A DNA stretch of 64,000 nucleotides from Paenibacillus alkalitolerans (GCF_016482785.1 NZ_JAEMXM010000002.1:186001-250000); one strand, 5' to 3'. Positions 1 to 8,653 are shown, counted from the first letter of the stretch. A program made the numbers and translations. Notes: a model not told the origin generated them from the letters alone.

Positions 1-245
1 CCCGGGGAAATGCGGTATGTTTCGCCTGTTTCTTTATCGGTCAACAGCCCTTCGCCTTCAATGCAATACACCGCTTCGATATGGTTCTTGTACCACATGT
101 CCGTTACGGTTCCCGCGTATAACAGGGTGTCGTGCAATGAAAATCCTACACCGTCATCCTTTAAAATAAGTCGGCGGCTTTCCCATGTTTCGGCTTTTAC
201 GTTGCGATCGCTGTTTTCAATGGAAACCAAGCTGCGTACGATCAC
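1..245 (-). CDS. ectC: L-ectoine synthase, partial (N-terminal part)
   Basis: Closes the ring of N-gamma-acetyl-diaminobutyrate to give ectoine, the last step of synthesis. The first 81 codons are present; the rest lies beyond the left edge. The protein reads IVRSLVSI, then [16 protein letters not shown] and [16 protein letters not shown], the typical EctC N-terminus and the start of its cupin barrel. The start is GTG, placed one base after the TAA stop of ectB, with GAAAGGGG upstream, so it is translated as the last gene of the ehu-ect operon. The ORF is not visible as a normal ATG frame, hence the GTG call. Family assignment is firm; completeness of the gene cannot be judged. Confidence 0.93.
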   Translation of the reverse strand, partial: MIVRSLVSIENSDRNVKAETWESRRLILKDDGVGFSLHDTLLYAGTVTDMWYKNHIEAVYCIEGEGLLTDKETGETYRISP

Positions 246-246
246 G

Positions 247-1548
247 TTATACGGACCCCTTTCCAGCTCTTATTGCTGCATTCACTGCCGCGTCGATTCG
301 TTCGAATCCCCTGCTTAAGCCTTCGTCTTCGATCGTGAGCGGGGGCATCAGTTTAAACACTTCGTCTTTCGGTCCCGATGTTTCCATAATGATTCCTCGC
401 GAGAAAGCCTCGCGGCAAATATCGGACGCCAAGCCTTTGACGCCGCAAGCGATGCCTTGAAACAAGCCGCGTCCGCGAAGCTCGCCTTGCAGCTCAGAAT
501 ATTTCATCAACAGACCTTGAAGGAAATTCGTAATGCGGTCCGCCTTGCGCATCGTTTCCGATTCGAACTTATCGTCTTTCCAATAATCAAGCGCGGCCGC
601 GGCCGTTACGAATGCCAAGTTGTTGCCGCGAAACGTGCCGTTGTGCTCGCCCGGAGTCCATATGTCGTATTCCGGCTTGATGAGCGTCAGCGCAAGCGGC
701 AGTCCGTACCCGCCGATCGACTTGGACAGACAGACGATATCCGGCTGTATGCCCGCAGGCTCGAAACTGAAGAAAGGCCCCGTTCTCCCGCAACCGGCTT
801 GAATGTCGTCGACGATCAACAATATGCCGAACTTACGGCATATGCGTTCGATTTCTTTCAACCATTCGAACGAGGCTGCGTTCAAGCCGCCTTCTCCCTG
901 CACCGTTTCAACGATGACGGCTGCCGGAGTGTCTATACCGCTTCCGCTGTCTTCAATGAATCGCTCCAAATACGCCGCGGTATTCACCTCGTTGCCGAAG
1001 TATTTATCGAACGGCATCGAAACCGCGTTGTTGAGCGGCACCCCGGCTCCGCCGCGCTTCGTTCCGTTCCCCGTGAGGGCTAATGAACCGAGCGTCATGC
1101 CGTGAAACCCGTTCGTGAAACTAAGCACGGTTTGACGTCCCGTCACCTTTCTGGCCAGCTTCAAAGCGCTCTCCACGGAATTCGTTCCCGTAGGGCCCGG
1201 AAACATCACCTTATAATCAAGATTACGCGGTTTCAAAATGACGTCCACGAACGTTTCCAACAGCTGCTTCTTCGCTTCCGTCGCCATATCGAGGCTGTGC
1301 GCTACGCCGTCGTCCATAATGTAGCTTACCAGCTTATCCTTCAGCTTCGGATTGTTATGTCCGTAGTTGAGCGCGCCCGCCCCTGCGAAAAAATCGATAT
1401 ATTCATTCCCCTCCGCGTCCCAAACGCGATATCCCCGCGCCTTGGTAAACAAGGCCGGAAACCCCCGGCAATAGCTGCGGACTTCGGATTCCACCCTTTC
1501 GAATACTTCGAGCGGAGATTTCGGCAAAACAACCGTTTGCAATGACAT
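247..1548 (-). CDS. ectB: Diaminobutyrate-2-oxoglutarate aminotransferase
   Basis: Class III PLP aminotransferase that converts aspartate semialdehyde and glutamate to L-2,4-diaminobutyrate, the first dedicated step of ectoine synthesis. About 433 residues, the normal EctB length. Visible signatures are [18 protein letters not shown] (near 117-134), the PLP-aspartate region [15 protein letters not shown], and the Schiff-base lysine in CLSKSIGG (about residue 276). Start taken at the second ATG, 8 bases after GGGAGG; the first ATG at 1554 sits only 2 bases from it. Lies between ectA and ectC in the same operon. Confidence 0.95.
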   Translation of the reverse strand: MSLQTVVLPKSPLEVFERVESEVRSYCRGFPALFTKARGYRVWDAEGNEYIDFFAGAGALNYGHNNPKLKDKLVSYIMDDGVAHSLDMATEAKKQLLETFVDVILKPRNLDYKVMFPGPTGTNSVESALKLARKVTGRQTVLSFTNGFHGMTLGSLALTGNGTKRGGAGVPLNNAVSMPFDKYFGNEVNTAAYLERFIEDSGSGIDTPAAVIVETVQGEGGLNAASFEWLKEIERICRKFGILLIVDDIQAGCGRTGPFFSFEPAGIQPDIVCLSKSIGGYGLPLALTLIKPEYDIWTPGEHNGTFRGNNLAFVTAAAALDYWKDDKFESETMRKADRITNFLQGLLMKYSELQGELRGRGLFQGIACGVKGLASDICREAFSRGIIMETSGPKDEVFKLMPPLTIEDEGLSRGFERIDAAVNAAIRAGKGSV

Positions 1549-1574
1549 AATCATTACCTCCCGTTGGTGTATCT

Positions 1575-2123
1575 TTATTTTATAGGTCCGATCCGGAACA
1601 GCATTTCGTCTTCATGCGCTCCGCCCGGAAACAATTGCGACGCAAAACCGTCCGCAATTCGACACTCTACATTTCGGTCCCGTGCAAACCCGAGAAACAG
1701 CGATTGCGAACGTTCGTTGGAGGGTGAGATTGTCGCCTCGATATATTGCAAGTCGCGATTCTCCGCCCGCTCCAGAACATGGTCAAGCAGCTTTCGGGCA
1801 ATCCCTTTTCCGCGTGCTTCCTTATCTACCGCTATTTGCCATACAAACCACGTGTCCGGCCTGCTCGGAGCGCGAAACCCGGTCACGAATCCGACCGGTC
1901 TGCCTCCGATTTCCGCAATGGCGCACGTATCGTTATAATATTTGCCGAGCATCAAATAACAGTAGGCCGAATTGACATCCAGCGTACCGGAATTGCGCAC
2001 CAACTCCCAGATGCCGGCGCCGTCCGTTTCATCCGGCTTGCGTATCCGGAGCCCGGCCTCCTTACTGCCGGCCGGCGCCTCGGATGTGTCCAGATGTTTC
2101 GTACCTCTCGTCAATTCGTTCAC
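1575..2123 (-). CDS. ectA: L-2,4-diaminobutyrate N-acetyltransferase
   Basis: GNAT-fold acetyltransferase that acetylates diaminobutyrate, the second step of ectoine synthesis. About 182 residues. The core reads [29 protein letters not shown] and the acetyl-CoA loop [11 protein letters not shown] (about 102-112), followed by [15 protein letters not shown], all typical of EctA. The listed GTG start overlaps the ehuA stop by 4 bases (GTGA); a TTG at 2114 lies 8 bases after AAGGAG and is an equally good start. Coupling to ehuA puts transport and synthesis in one mRNA. Confidence 0.94.
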   Translation of the reverse strand: MNELTRGTKHLDTSEAPAGSKEAGLRIRKPDETDGAGIWELVRNSGTLDVNSAYCYLMLGKYYNDTCAIAEIGGRPVGFVTGFRAPSRPDTWFVWQIAVDKEARGKGIARKLLDHVLERAENRDLQYIEATISPSNERSQSLFLGFARDRNVECRIADGFASQLFPGGAHEDEMLFRIGPIK

Positions 2124-2983
2124 TCCTTGTTTTTTGGCATTCGGATAACGGCCGGATCCGGTTGCAACGGCTGTTCGCTGTCCCGAAACCGCGATAGAAA
2201 CGCCTGCAATCGCTCGCTCTTCGGATTATCAAACAATTCCTTCGGCGGGCCTTGCTCGACGATATTCCCATCGTCAAAAAACACGACCCGATCGGCAACG
2301 TCACGGGCGAACGCCATCTCGTGCGTGATGAGGAGCATCGCCGTCTCGCCTTCCTCCGCGATCTCCCGGATCACGCCGAGCACTTCTCCGACCAACTCCG
2401 GATCGAGCGCCGAGGTCGGTTCGTCGAACAGCATGATCTTCGGCTGCATCACCAATGCGCGGGCAATCGCCACCCTCTGCTTCTGTCCGCCCGACAATTG
2501 CGCGGGATAAGCGTCCACTTTGTCCGCGAGACCGACTTTCTCAAGCATCCGGACGGAGCGCTCCTTCGCCACCGCTTTCGATAAGCCGAGCACATGAACA
2601 GGCGCCTCCATACAGTTTCGTAGTATCGTCATATGCGGGAACAAGTTGAAATGCTGGAACACCATGCCGATGCTGCCGCGGAGCCGGTGAAGATGTTTTT
2701 CTCCCGCGCGGACGAGCGCTCCGTTCTTCTTCTGATGCCACAAAAATTCGCCGTCGACTTCGATCGTCCCGTCCGTCGGCTCTTCCAGCGTCATGAGCAG
2801 TCTTGCGATCGTCGTTTTTCCCGAGCCGCTCGGCCCGATTACCGCAACCTTTTCCCTCGGCCGAATGTCCAAGTCAATCCCCTTAAGCACGTGCAAATCG
2901 CCGAATTTCTTATGGATGTTGCGAAACTTCACGACAGGATCGTCGGTTACGGTTAATTGAATCGTATCCGGTTGTGCGTACAT
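2120..2983 (-). CDS. ehuA: Ectoine/hydroxyectoine ABC transporter, ATP-binding protein
   Basis: ATPase of a polar amino acid-type ABC importer, assigned to ectoine by context. Walker A GPSGSGKT at 50-57, signature LSGGQ at 163-167, Walker B LFDEP at 185-189 and switch histidine in ITHEM (H221). 287 residues; the usual domain plus a short C-terminal tail. Start ATG has GGAGGTG 10 bases upstream. It follows two permease genes and is coupled to ectA. Sequence alone fits any PAAT-family ATPase; the ehuB-C-D-A order and the linkage to ectABC make the ectoine role likely. Confidence 0.88.
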   Translation of the reverse strand: MYAQPDTIQLTVTDDPVVKFRNIHKKFGDLHVLKGIDLDIRPREKVAVIGPSGSGKTTIARLLMTLEEPTDGTIEVDGEFLWHQKKNGALVRAGEKHLHRLRGSIGMVFQHFNLFPHMTILRNCMEAPVHVLGLSKAVAKERSVRMLEKVGLADKVDAYPAQLSGGQKQRVAIARALVMQPKIMLFDEPTSALDPELVGEVLGVIREIAEEGETAMLLITHEMAFARDVADRVVFFDDGNIVEQGPPKELFDNPKSERLQAFLSRFRDSEQPLQPDPAVIRMPKNKE

Positions 2984-2990
2984 GTAGCGA

Positions 2991-3659
2991 TCACCTCCGG
3001 TTGAATTTCTTTTCCAATCTATTGATGAATATCGCGGACGGCAAACTGAGCGCCAAGAAAATTACCCCGACCATCGTTATCGGTTCTATATAGCGGAAAT
3101 GCGCGGAGCCGTATAACTTGGCTTGCAGCAGCATCTCCGGAAGCGCGATGGCAATTAGAAACGGTGTTTCTTTAAACATGGTGATAAAGTAATTGCCAAG
3201 CACCGGAATGACCGGGGGAATGGCTTGGGGCAAAACAATACGAGTCCAAGTATGAAATCTGGTAAAGTTCAATGCCCGGGACGCTTCCCATTGCCCCTTG
3301 GGAATATTGTCGATTCCCGCACGAAACACCTCGGATAAATAACTGCTGTAGTGAATTCCCAGCGCGGTAATCCCCGCCGCGAATGTGCCGAGTACAATTC
3401 CAAACTCCGGCAATACATAGAAAATGAAGAACGCCTGCACAAGCAGCGGTGTACATCGAATGAAATCTATGACAAAACCGGTTGATTTCTGTATCCAATT
3501 ATTATTGACGCGCCTCACCAGAGCTAATAACAACCCCATGATAAGTGCCGCTAAAAAACCGACAACCGTCGCCGCTATCGTCGTCTTTGCCCCTTGTAAC
3601 AACAATGGGAGCACCTCCGCGACGACTTCCCAACTCCATTTGTCTTCGATTACCGCCAC
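2991..3659 (-). CDS. ehuD: Ectoine ABC transporter permease EhuD
   Basis: Inner-membrane permease of the PAAT family (HisM-type), 222 residues with about five hydrophobic segments. The loop that docks the ATPase is visible as YLSEVFRAGIDNIPKGQWEASRALNF (shown here only as a motif region near 128-150), and FIRCTPLLVQAFFIFY marks the first family motif. Start is GTG directly in the end of ehuC (10-base overlap), so translation is probably coupled. Partner of EhuC in a heterodimeric channel. The substrate is inferred from context. Confidence 0.85.
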   Translation of the reverse strand: MAVIEDKWSWEVVAEVLPLLLQGAKTTIAATVVGFLAALIMGLLLALVRRVNNNWIQKSTGFVIDFIRCTPLLVQAFFIFYVLPEFGIVLGTFAAGITALGIHYSSYLSEVFRAGIDNIPKGQWEASRALNFTRFHTWTRIVLPQAIPPVIPVLGNYFITMFKETPFLIAIALPEMLLQAKLYGSAHFRYIEPITMVGVIFLALSLPSAIFINRLEKKFNRR

Positions 3660-4306
3660 CTCCCTGCCGTTGCTCTTCGTTCATACCAACGAACAAGAAG
3701 CAACATCGGATAAGCGATGGCAAAATACATCACAAGCAGCAGCGTGAAAATTTCTGCCGTACGCCATGTCGTATTATTCAACACGTTCGCCTGGAACGTT
3801 AAATCAGCTAAAGTAATGAGCGAGACTAACGAAGTCGACTTCAACAGCTCAATCAGCAAGTTGCCGAAAGAAGGAAGCATCATCATAAACGCTTGTGGAA
3901 GAATGACCAGACGAAGCCGCTGGAACGGGGTGAAATTAAGAGCGACGGACGCTTCCGTTTGCCCTTTCGGCACGGACAAAATCGAGCTTCTGACGATTTC
4001 CGATCCGTATGCGCCGTAGTTGAGTCCGATTGCCAACAATGCGGCCAGAAACGGCGGCATGCTGTTCACTTCAAAGAGAATCGGCGGCACGTAGAAGAAC
4101 CAGAACATTTGCACAAGCAAAGAAGATCCCCTGAACACTTCCACGTATACATTCGTAGCCCATCGAACCCATGCCCACTTCGAAAGTCTGCTTAAACCTG
4201 CAATGAATGAAATGATAAGTGCCAGCGCCGCCGAGGCTGCCATTACTTCAATCGTAATAACGGCTCCCTCAAGCAATAAGGGCACTAGATCCAAAGGAGC
4301 AGGCAT
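3650..4306 (-). CDS. ehuC: Ectoine ABC transporter permease EhuC
   Basis: Second PAAT-family permease, about 218 residues. Motifs VFRGSSLLVQMFWFFYVPP and SEIVRSSILSVPKGQTEA, the latter being the ATPase-docking EAA-like loop. Start taken at ATG 4306 with GAGAGGAG 12 bases upstream; a TTG at 4318 abuts that site and is less likely. Its end overlaps ehuD. With EhuD it forms the membrane channel for the EhuB-delivered substrate. Confidence 0.85.
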   Translation of the reverse strand: MPAPLDLVPLLLEGAVITIEVMAASAALALIISFIAGLSRLSKWAWVRWATNVYVEVFRGSSLLVQMFWFFYVPPILFEVNSMPPFLAALLAIGLNYGAYGSEIVRSSILSVPKGQTEASVALNFTPFQRLRLVILPQAFMMMLPSFGNLLIELLKSTSLVSLITLADLTFQANVLNNTTWRTAEIFTLLLVMYFAIAYPMLLLVRWYERRATAGRWR

Positions 4307-4384
4307 GCATCTACGCAACTCCTCTCACTTCGTTCCGGAGCGGGGAGCCCCATGCTCCCCCTTCGAAACGAATCAAAATAAATC

Positions 4385-5338
4385 TTACTTGATCAGTTCC
4401 TCCGACGTCACATCGCCGGGCAGTTCGGCTTCCGTGAACCCGAATGGAGAAATTATTTCGAGCAGCTTGCCTTCGTCCTTCAGCTTTTGCAGTCCTTCGT
4501 TGAAAGCTTTCTGGAAATCTTCATCGCCTTTGCGGAATGCGGTAGCGCCGTATCCCCAGACTTCCTTCCCGTCAATGACAGGCTGTTTGAAATCGGTCAC
4601 GCGCTCGATATCTTTGTTTTGTTCCGAATTGATGAACGCTTGCAGCGAAGGTCCGGTCATCGTAACCGCATCGACCCGTCCGGCTTTCAATGCTCCAACG
4701 ACAGCCGGCTGATCGTTAAAGATTTTAATTTGGCTTTCTTTCACACCGATTTTCTTCAAGTATTCGATCTCGATCGCACCCGTCATCACGCCGACAGTGA
4801 CATCCGGATTCGCTTTAATATCTTCGTAGCTGTGAAGGTTTTTCGGATTTCCCGGTTTTACCCCGAGAGCTTCGCCGACACGGTATTCCGGATTTGCAAA
4901 CAGCACTTCCTTGCCGCGCTCCGGATTGATGAACATGCCCGCGGTAATCATGTCGAACTGTTTCGCCTTTAAGCCCGGGATTAACGAACCGAAATCGACA
5001 AGCTTCCCTTCCATTTCGTTAATTCCCATCTCTTTCAGCACAGCCCGGGCGACTTCCACAGCCTCTCCCGTCAATTGTCCGTCTTGCGTCTTGTAGGCGT
5101 ACGGATTCTCGTTTGCGAAACCGATCACGACTTTCCCGGCCTGTTTCGCTTTCTCCAATGTCGATTCGCCGCCGCTTGCCGTCGATTCGCCACCGGTTTG
5201 CGCCGTCTCGCCGTCGCTTCCTGTCGTTGCGCCGCTGTCCTCCTCCGGAGGTTGCGTTGAAGCCGCCTGGCCGCAAGCTGAGAGCAGCACCACCGTCAGA
5301 ACACATAGCACCAAAACCAACCACTTCTTGTTACCCAT
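4385..5338 (-). CDS. ehuB: Ectoine/hydroxyectoine-binding lipoprotein
   Basis: Extracellular substrate-binding protein of the SBP_bac_3 family, 317 residues. The N-terminus has a signal peptide ending in a lipobox LLSAC (Cys22), so it should be lipid-anchored outside the membrane, as expected in a monoderm cell. A Ser/Thr/Gly-rich linker (about 25-58) precedes the binding domain with VVIGFANENPYAY, DFGSLIPGLKAKQFDMITAGM and later VGALKAGRVDAV. GAAGGGAG lies 7-8 bases before ATG. It is the first gene of the ehu-ect operon. Confidence 0.87.
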   Translation of the reverse strand: MGNKKWLVLVLCVLTVVLLSACGQAASTQPPEEDSGATTGSDGETAQTGGESTASGGESTLEKAKQAGKVVIGFANENPYAYKTQDGQLTGEAVEVARAVLKEMGINEMEGKLVDFGSLIPGLKAKQFDMITAGMFINPERGKEVLFANPEYRVGEALGVKPGNPKNLHSYEDIKANPDVTVGVMTGAIEIEYLKKIGVKESQIKIFNDQPAVVGALKAGRVDAVTMTGPSLQAFINSEQNKDIERVTDFKQPVIDGKEVWGYGATAFRKGDEDFQKAFNEGLQKLKDEGKLLEIISPFGFTEAELPGDVTSEELIK

Positions 5339-5598
5339 ACTTCGACTCCCTTCGTCATTTTTTGATATAAATCCACCTTATAAGTTCTGTTCAGATAATC
5401 ATTGGTGTGGATTCATAACTAAAACTTATGACTTATTTATATTACCATACTTAACATTTGGGCTCACCCAGCATATTCCATCGTCATCCCTTCATAAGCC
5501 CGCTCAGTCCGGATGAGCGGCGATTACCTGGGGGGTCCTCCTTTTTCCTCCCATATCCTCCAGGGTCCTCCCATATCCTCCCATACCCCATACGCAAC
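5339..5598. other. Intergenic region between ehuB and the SDR gene
   Basis: Holds the ehu-ect promoter region (AT-rich, no convincing hexamers), a small hairpin CCGCTCA/TGAGCGG at 5500-5520 without a T-run, and at about 5525-5590 a purine-rich stretch (minus strand) in which GGAGGATATGGGAGGA-like units recur. No gene was found in it. Confidence 0.6.
5414..5430. promoter_or_regulatory. Candidate operator upstream of the ehu-ect operon
   Basis: An inverted repeat TCATAA-N7-TTATGA (counting one flanking base on each side) sits about 80 bases before ehuB in AT-rich DNA. Position and symmetry fit a dimeric repressor site such as a MarR-type EctR, but no regulator gene lies next to it and no clean -35/-10 pair was found nearby. 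Confidence 0.3.
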
Positions 5599-5633
5599 AA
5601 AAAACGCCTCACCGGAGTGTTTCCGGCAAGGCG
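5599..5633 (-). terminator. Intrinsic terminator after the SDR gene
   Basis: Stem CGCCT..CCGG/CCGG..AGGCG with two internal mismatches, followed on the minus strand by six T. Lies about 50 bases past the SDR stop codon. Confidence 0.8.
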
Positions 5634-5685
5634 TGTATGCAACCTGATGTTTGCGCTTCGTAAATGTCGTTTTGATTCCGAACCT

Positions 5686-6585
5686 CTATGAACCTGTCGG
5701 CATGCCGCCATTCACGTGAATTGTCTGTCCCGTGACATAGCTGGAATCGTCGGAAGCAAGGTAAACGTAGGCCGGCGCCAATTCGTACGGTTGAGCCGCC
5801 CGCTTCATCGGTACTTCCGTACCGAAGACGCTCGACTGGTCGGCAGGAAACGAGGAAACGATCAGCGGCGTCCAGACCGGGCCGGGTGCCACCGCGTTGA
5901 CCCGGATGCCGAAATCGACCAACTGGAGCGACAATGATCTTGTAAACGTAAGATCCGCGCCCTTCGTCGCAGCGTAATCCAATGCATCTTTACTGCCTAC
6001 GTACGCGACTCTCGAAGCGGTATTGATAATGGTGCTGCCCCGTTTCATATATGGAACGGCGGCGCGGGCGAAATAAAAATAGGAGTAAACGTTCGTGCGA
6101 AACGAATCGTCCAACTGGTCGTCGGTTAATGAAAGAATGGTCGGTTGATACGGATGGTAAGCGGCGTTGTTCACAAGAATGTCAAGCGAACCGAACGTGT
6201 TTACCGTGCGCTGTACGGCTTCGTTGACGAATGAGGAGTTCCTGATGTCGCCGGAGATGAGCAGGCATCGGCCGCCGAGCGCTTCAATGCGGTGTTTCGT
6301 CTCTTCCGCATCGATATGTTCGTTCAAATAAACGATGGAGACGTTTGCGCCTTCCTTGACGAAGGCGTATGCCACGGCACGGCCGATACCGGAATCTCCT
6401 CCCGTGATAATGGCCGTCTTTCCCAACAGTTTTCCTGCAGGCCTGTAATACGGATTTTCGGAGATCGGGCGAGGAACCATGTAAGCCTCAATCCCGGGCT
6501 GGCCCGGCTGCTCTTGCGGCGGGAACGCGATCGGTTTTTCCTTGCACTCCACTTCTTTTCCAACGTAGGGATATACCGGGTACAT
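5686..6585 (-). CDS. Short-chain dehydrogenase/reductase, general-stress (YhdF/YghA) type
   Basis: NAD(P)-dependent oxidoreductase of the classical SDR fold, 299 residues. Cofactor motif TGGDSGIG at 61-68, NNAA at 139-142, active-site Ser near 191 and YAATK (Tyr204, Lys208). The extra N-terminal 50 residues rich in Pro (YPYVGKEVE, PPQEQPGQPG) mark the YhdF/YghA subgroup seen among Gram-positive stress proteins. Start chosen at the inner ATG because AGGAGG lies 10 bases before it; the ORF extends 12 codons further. Monocistronic with its own terminator. Substrate unknown. Confidence 0.88.
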   Translation of the reverse strand: MYPVYPYVGKEVECKEKPIAFPPQEQPGQPGIEAYMVPRPISENPYYRPAGKLLGKTAIITGGDSGIGRAVAYAFVKEGANVSIVYLNEHIDAEETKHRIEALGGRCLLISGDIRNSSFVNEAVQRTVNTFGSLDILVNNAAYHPYQPTILSLTDDQLDDSFRTNVYSYFYFARAAVPYMKRGSTIINTASRVAYVGSKDALDYAATKGADLTFTRSLSLQLVDFGIRVNAVAPGPVWTPLIVSSFPADQSSVFGTEVPMKRAAQPYELAPAYVYLASDDSSYVTGQTIHVNGGMPTGS

Positions 6586-6744
6586 TCGATTTCTTCCTCC
6601 TGTGCAAAAGCCCATAGGCATTTATCACAGTATATTCACGGAAGACGGTTCGGTTCGTTTCGATTGGTTGGCCCTGCTGTTTCGAATGAATAATAAAAAA
6701 ATGGAAATGTTAAAGATATAAACTGAACATTGGAGGCAATACCC

Positions 6745-7098
6745 ATGATCGTGTTGCTTATGAAGCTTGTGGCAACTCCGCTCGTTCTTTGGCTGGCAGA
6801 TTGGATGCTTGCGGACGTATATTATCCGACGTTAACTTCGAGCCTATCGACCGGCCTTACATTGGCGATTATTGGATATGGCACGGAATGGCTTATGCTT
6901 CGGCGCGGAACGCTTTGGCTTACCACGATTGTGGACTGGGCGGTAACTGCGGCCATTGTGTATGTGAGCCAGTTTATGTTTCCGGGAACATTCGTTACCG
7001 TCATGGGCGCATTGCTGACCGGAGGAGTTATGGCGATCGCCGAGTATTTCATGCACCGGTATGCGATCGACAGAGGCGCATTGGCTACACGGGCTTAA
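6745..7098 (+). CDS. DUF2512 (YndM-like) membrane protein
   Basis: 117-residue integral membrane protein with four hydrophobic segments (about 1-20, 27-47, 56-76, 80-102), matching the DUF2512 family of spore-forming Bacilli. Motifs DWMLADVYYPT and GTEWLMLRRGT are visible. Start at ATG 6745, 9 bases after TGGAGG; an in-frame ATG 15 bases upstream lacks a site. Divergent from the SDR gene and followed by a strong hairpin. Molecular function is unknown. Confidence 0.8.
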   Translation: MIVLLMKLVATPLVLWLADWMLADVYYPTLTSSLSTGLTLAIIGYGTEWLMLRRGTLWLTTIVDWAVTAAIVYVSQFMFPGTFVTVMGALLTGGVMAIAEYFMHRYAIDRGALATRA

Positions 7099-7116
7099 GC
7101 GGCAAGTGGCTGTAAC

Positions 7117-7142
7117 GGGGCTGTACAAGCCAGTACAGCCCC
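7117..7142 (+). terminator. Terminator after the DUF2512 gene
   Basis: Perfect 10-bp stem GGGGCTGTAC/GTACAGCCCC with a 6-base loop, 18 bases after the stop, followed by TAACATTTT. The T-run is weak, so efficiency is uncertain. Confidence 0.65.
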
Positions 7143-7160
7143 TAACATTTTGTATTCTGA

Positions 7161-7611
7161 ACCGCCACTTGTTTCACTTCGGCACAACGTGGTTCATCCG
7201 TGAATCACGGTGTTTCACTGTGAAACAAGCACACCCGTTCAACCGCCTCTTGTTTCACTTCGGCACAACGTGGTTCATCCGTGAATCACGGTGTTTCACT
7301 GTGGAACAAGCGCTCCCGTTCAACCGCCTCTTGTTTCACTTCGGCACAACGTGGTTCATCCGTGAATCCCGGTGTTTCACTGTGAAACAAGCACTCCCGT
7401 TCAACCGCCTCTTGTTTCTCTTCGGCACAACGTGGTTCATCCGTGAATCCCGGTGTTTCACTGTGAAACAAGCACTCCCGTTCAACCGCCTCTTGTTTCT
7501 CTTCGGCACAACGTGGTTCATCCGTGAATCCCGGTGTTTCACTGTGAAACAAGCACTCCCGTTCAACCGCCTCTTGTTTCACTTCGGCACAACGTGGTTC
7601 ATCCGTGATCG
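7161..7611. repeat. Tandem array of an 81-bp repeat (six copies)
   Basis: Copies of CTTGTTTC(A/T)CTTCGG begin at 7168, 7249, 7330, 7411, 7492 and 7573, exactly 81 bases apart; the last copy breaks off near 7609. Each unit holds a perfect palindrome GTTTCACTGTGAAAC and an imperfect one GTGGTTCA-TCCG-TGAATCAC. Copies differ at only a few positions (for example TCACGG/TCCCGG). As 81 is a multiple of three, open frames run through on both strands, but they have no ribosome binding site and read as repeats. Confidence 0.95.
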
Positions 7612-7763
7612 AGGTATATTCAATGAAGCGGGTACGTCTTTTAGCGGAAGTTTTTTTGCAAACCCTTGAATTGCTGTTTCCTTTCTGAAACTTATAAATT
7701 CTAGGCTTATAAGAAAAACGCCTTACGGTGTGCTTTAGCTCAACAGTTATCGCCACATAAAGG

Positions 7764-7807
7764 GGTGTGGGATATACCTCCGTCGCTCCTCTAGGGTATC
7801 CCACACC
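7764..7807. repeat. Inverted repeat between the two tandem arrays
   Basis: Arms GGTGTGGGATATACC and GGGTATCCCACACC, 11 bp perfect at the base, around a 15-16 base loop. No T-run follows on either strand, so it is not a standard terminator. Confidence 0.55.
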
Positions 7808-7819
7808 TATTCACCATTC

Positions 7820-8062
7820 TGTTTTCCGTAACCGGAATTTCTCCGGCTATCCGGTACCAAAAGATCTGTTTCAGGCACTGTAACCGGATTTTTCCGGCTA
7901 TTAGGACCAAAAAGCATTGTTTCGAGCTCCGTAACCGGATTTTTCCGGCTATGAGGTGCCAAAAGCACCGTTTCGAGCTCCGTAACCGGAATTTCTCCTG
8001 CTAGTAAGTCCCAATAGCATCATTTCAGGCTCCGTAACCGGTTTTTTGATTTTTTCCGGCAA
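7820..8062. repeat. Tandem array of a 51-52-bp GTAACCGGA repeat (five copies)
   Basis: GTAACCGGA begins at 7828, 7880, 7931, 7982 and (as GTAACCGGT) 8034. Each unit carries the small hairpin CCGGA-TTTT-TCCGG and then a less conserved tail with CCAAAAGCA and GTTTC(G/A)(A/G)G. The same core and period recur at 17365-17660. No gene lies in 7143-8191. Confidence 0.9.
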
Positions 8063-8094
8063 GCCTATCCCCAAATTCTTATAAATATAACGTA

Positions 8095-8120
8095 GAAAAA
8101 AGCTTGCTTAACGCAAGCTT
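8095..8120 (-). terminator. Terminator of the thyA-folA-DinB operon
   Basis: Perfect stem AAGCTTGC/GCAAGCTT with a 5-base loop, followed on the minus strand by five or six T. Lies about 70 bases after the DinB-family stop. Confidence 0.85.
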
Positions 8121-8191
8121 CGCTTGTTTGCGTTGATTTATGTGAACGTCTGATTTGTTGAATTGATTTTCTTACATCCGATGTGTCCAAT

Positions 8192-8653
8192 TTAAAAATG
8201 AGGCCCTTTAAAGCCGTTCAGCCGCGCAATAACGCCGATTTGTCCGGCGTGGTACGCTTCGTGCGCATACACGTGATGGAATACCCAGCGCCAAGTCGGC
8301 GGAGAGGGCGGCTTCCACCCGTCGGAAAACGCCGGAACGGCGATCAAACGATCGCCGTCCTCGACTGTCATTGACTCCAGCAAACCGTCCGTTTGACGCC
8401 GAATCTCGATGTAAGCTTCCGTCAAAGCGACCGGGCTATCGAGCGGCACATCCTTCATCGCCGCCCGTCTGCCGAGCGCCGTCTCATGAATCCATCCGTC
8501 CTCGCCCTCGACGATATGCCGAATGATCCATGCGACGGAATTCGGATGATCACGATGAGTGCGGAACCAAGCATCCTGCGGAAGCTCCCGCAAATACGGA
8601 AGCAGTATCTTGCGAACATCGTTCCGGTACGGGAACAGGTCGATTAATTTCAT
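8192..8653 (-). CDS. DinB superfamily protein
   Basis: 153-residue four-helix-bundle protein of the DinB/YfiT type. The family's metal-binding histidines are visible in WIIRHIVEGEDGW (first) and HHVYAHEAYHAGQIG (the later cluster). Members include bacillithiol- or mycothiol-dependent transferases and proteins of unknown role. Its start overlaps the end of folA by 4 bases (ATGA), so it is the last gene of the operon that starts with the oxidoreductase at 11925. Exact reaction unknown. Confidence 0.8.
   Translation of the reverse strand: MKLIDLFPYRNDVRKILLPYLRELPQDAWFRTHRDHPNSVAWIIRHIVEGEDGWIHETALGRRAAMKDVPLDSPVALTEAYIEIRRQTDGLLESMTVEDGDRLIAVPAFSDGWKPPSPPTWRWVFHHVYAHEAYHAGQIGVIARLNGFKGPHF

Noticed and set aside
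7061-7804. Open frames of 202 (plus) and 172 (minus) residues across the 81-bp array
   Set aside because: They read the same 27-residue unit on both strands, lack ribosome sites and exist only since 81 is a multiple of three.
7161-8062. CRISPR-like repeat arrays
   Set aside because: Whole units repeat with no unique spacers of fixed size, and no cas gene is in the window.
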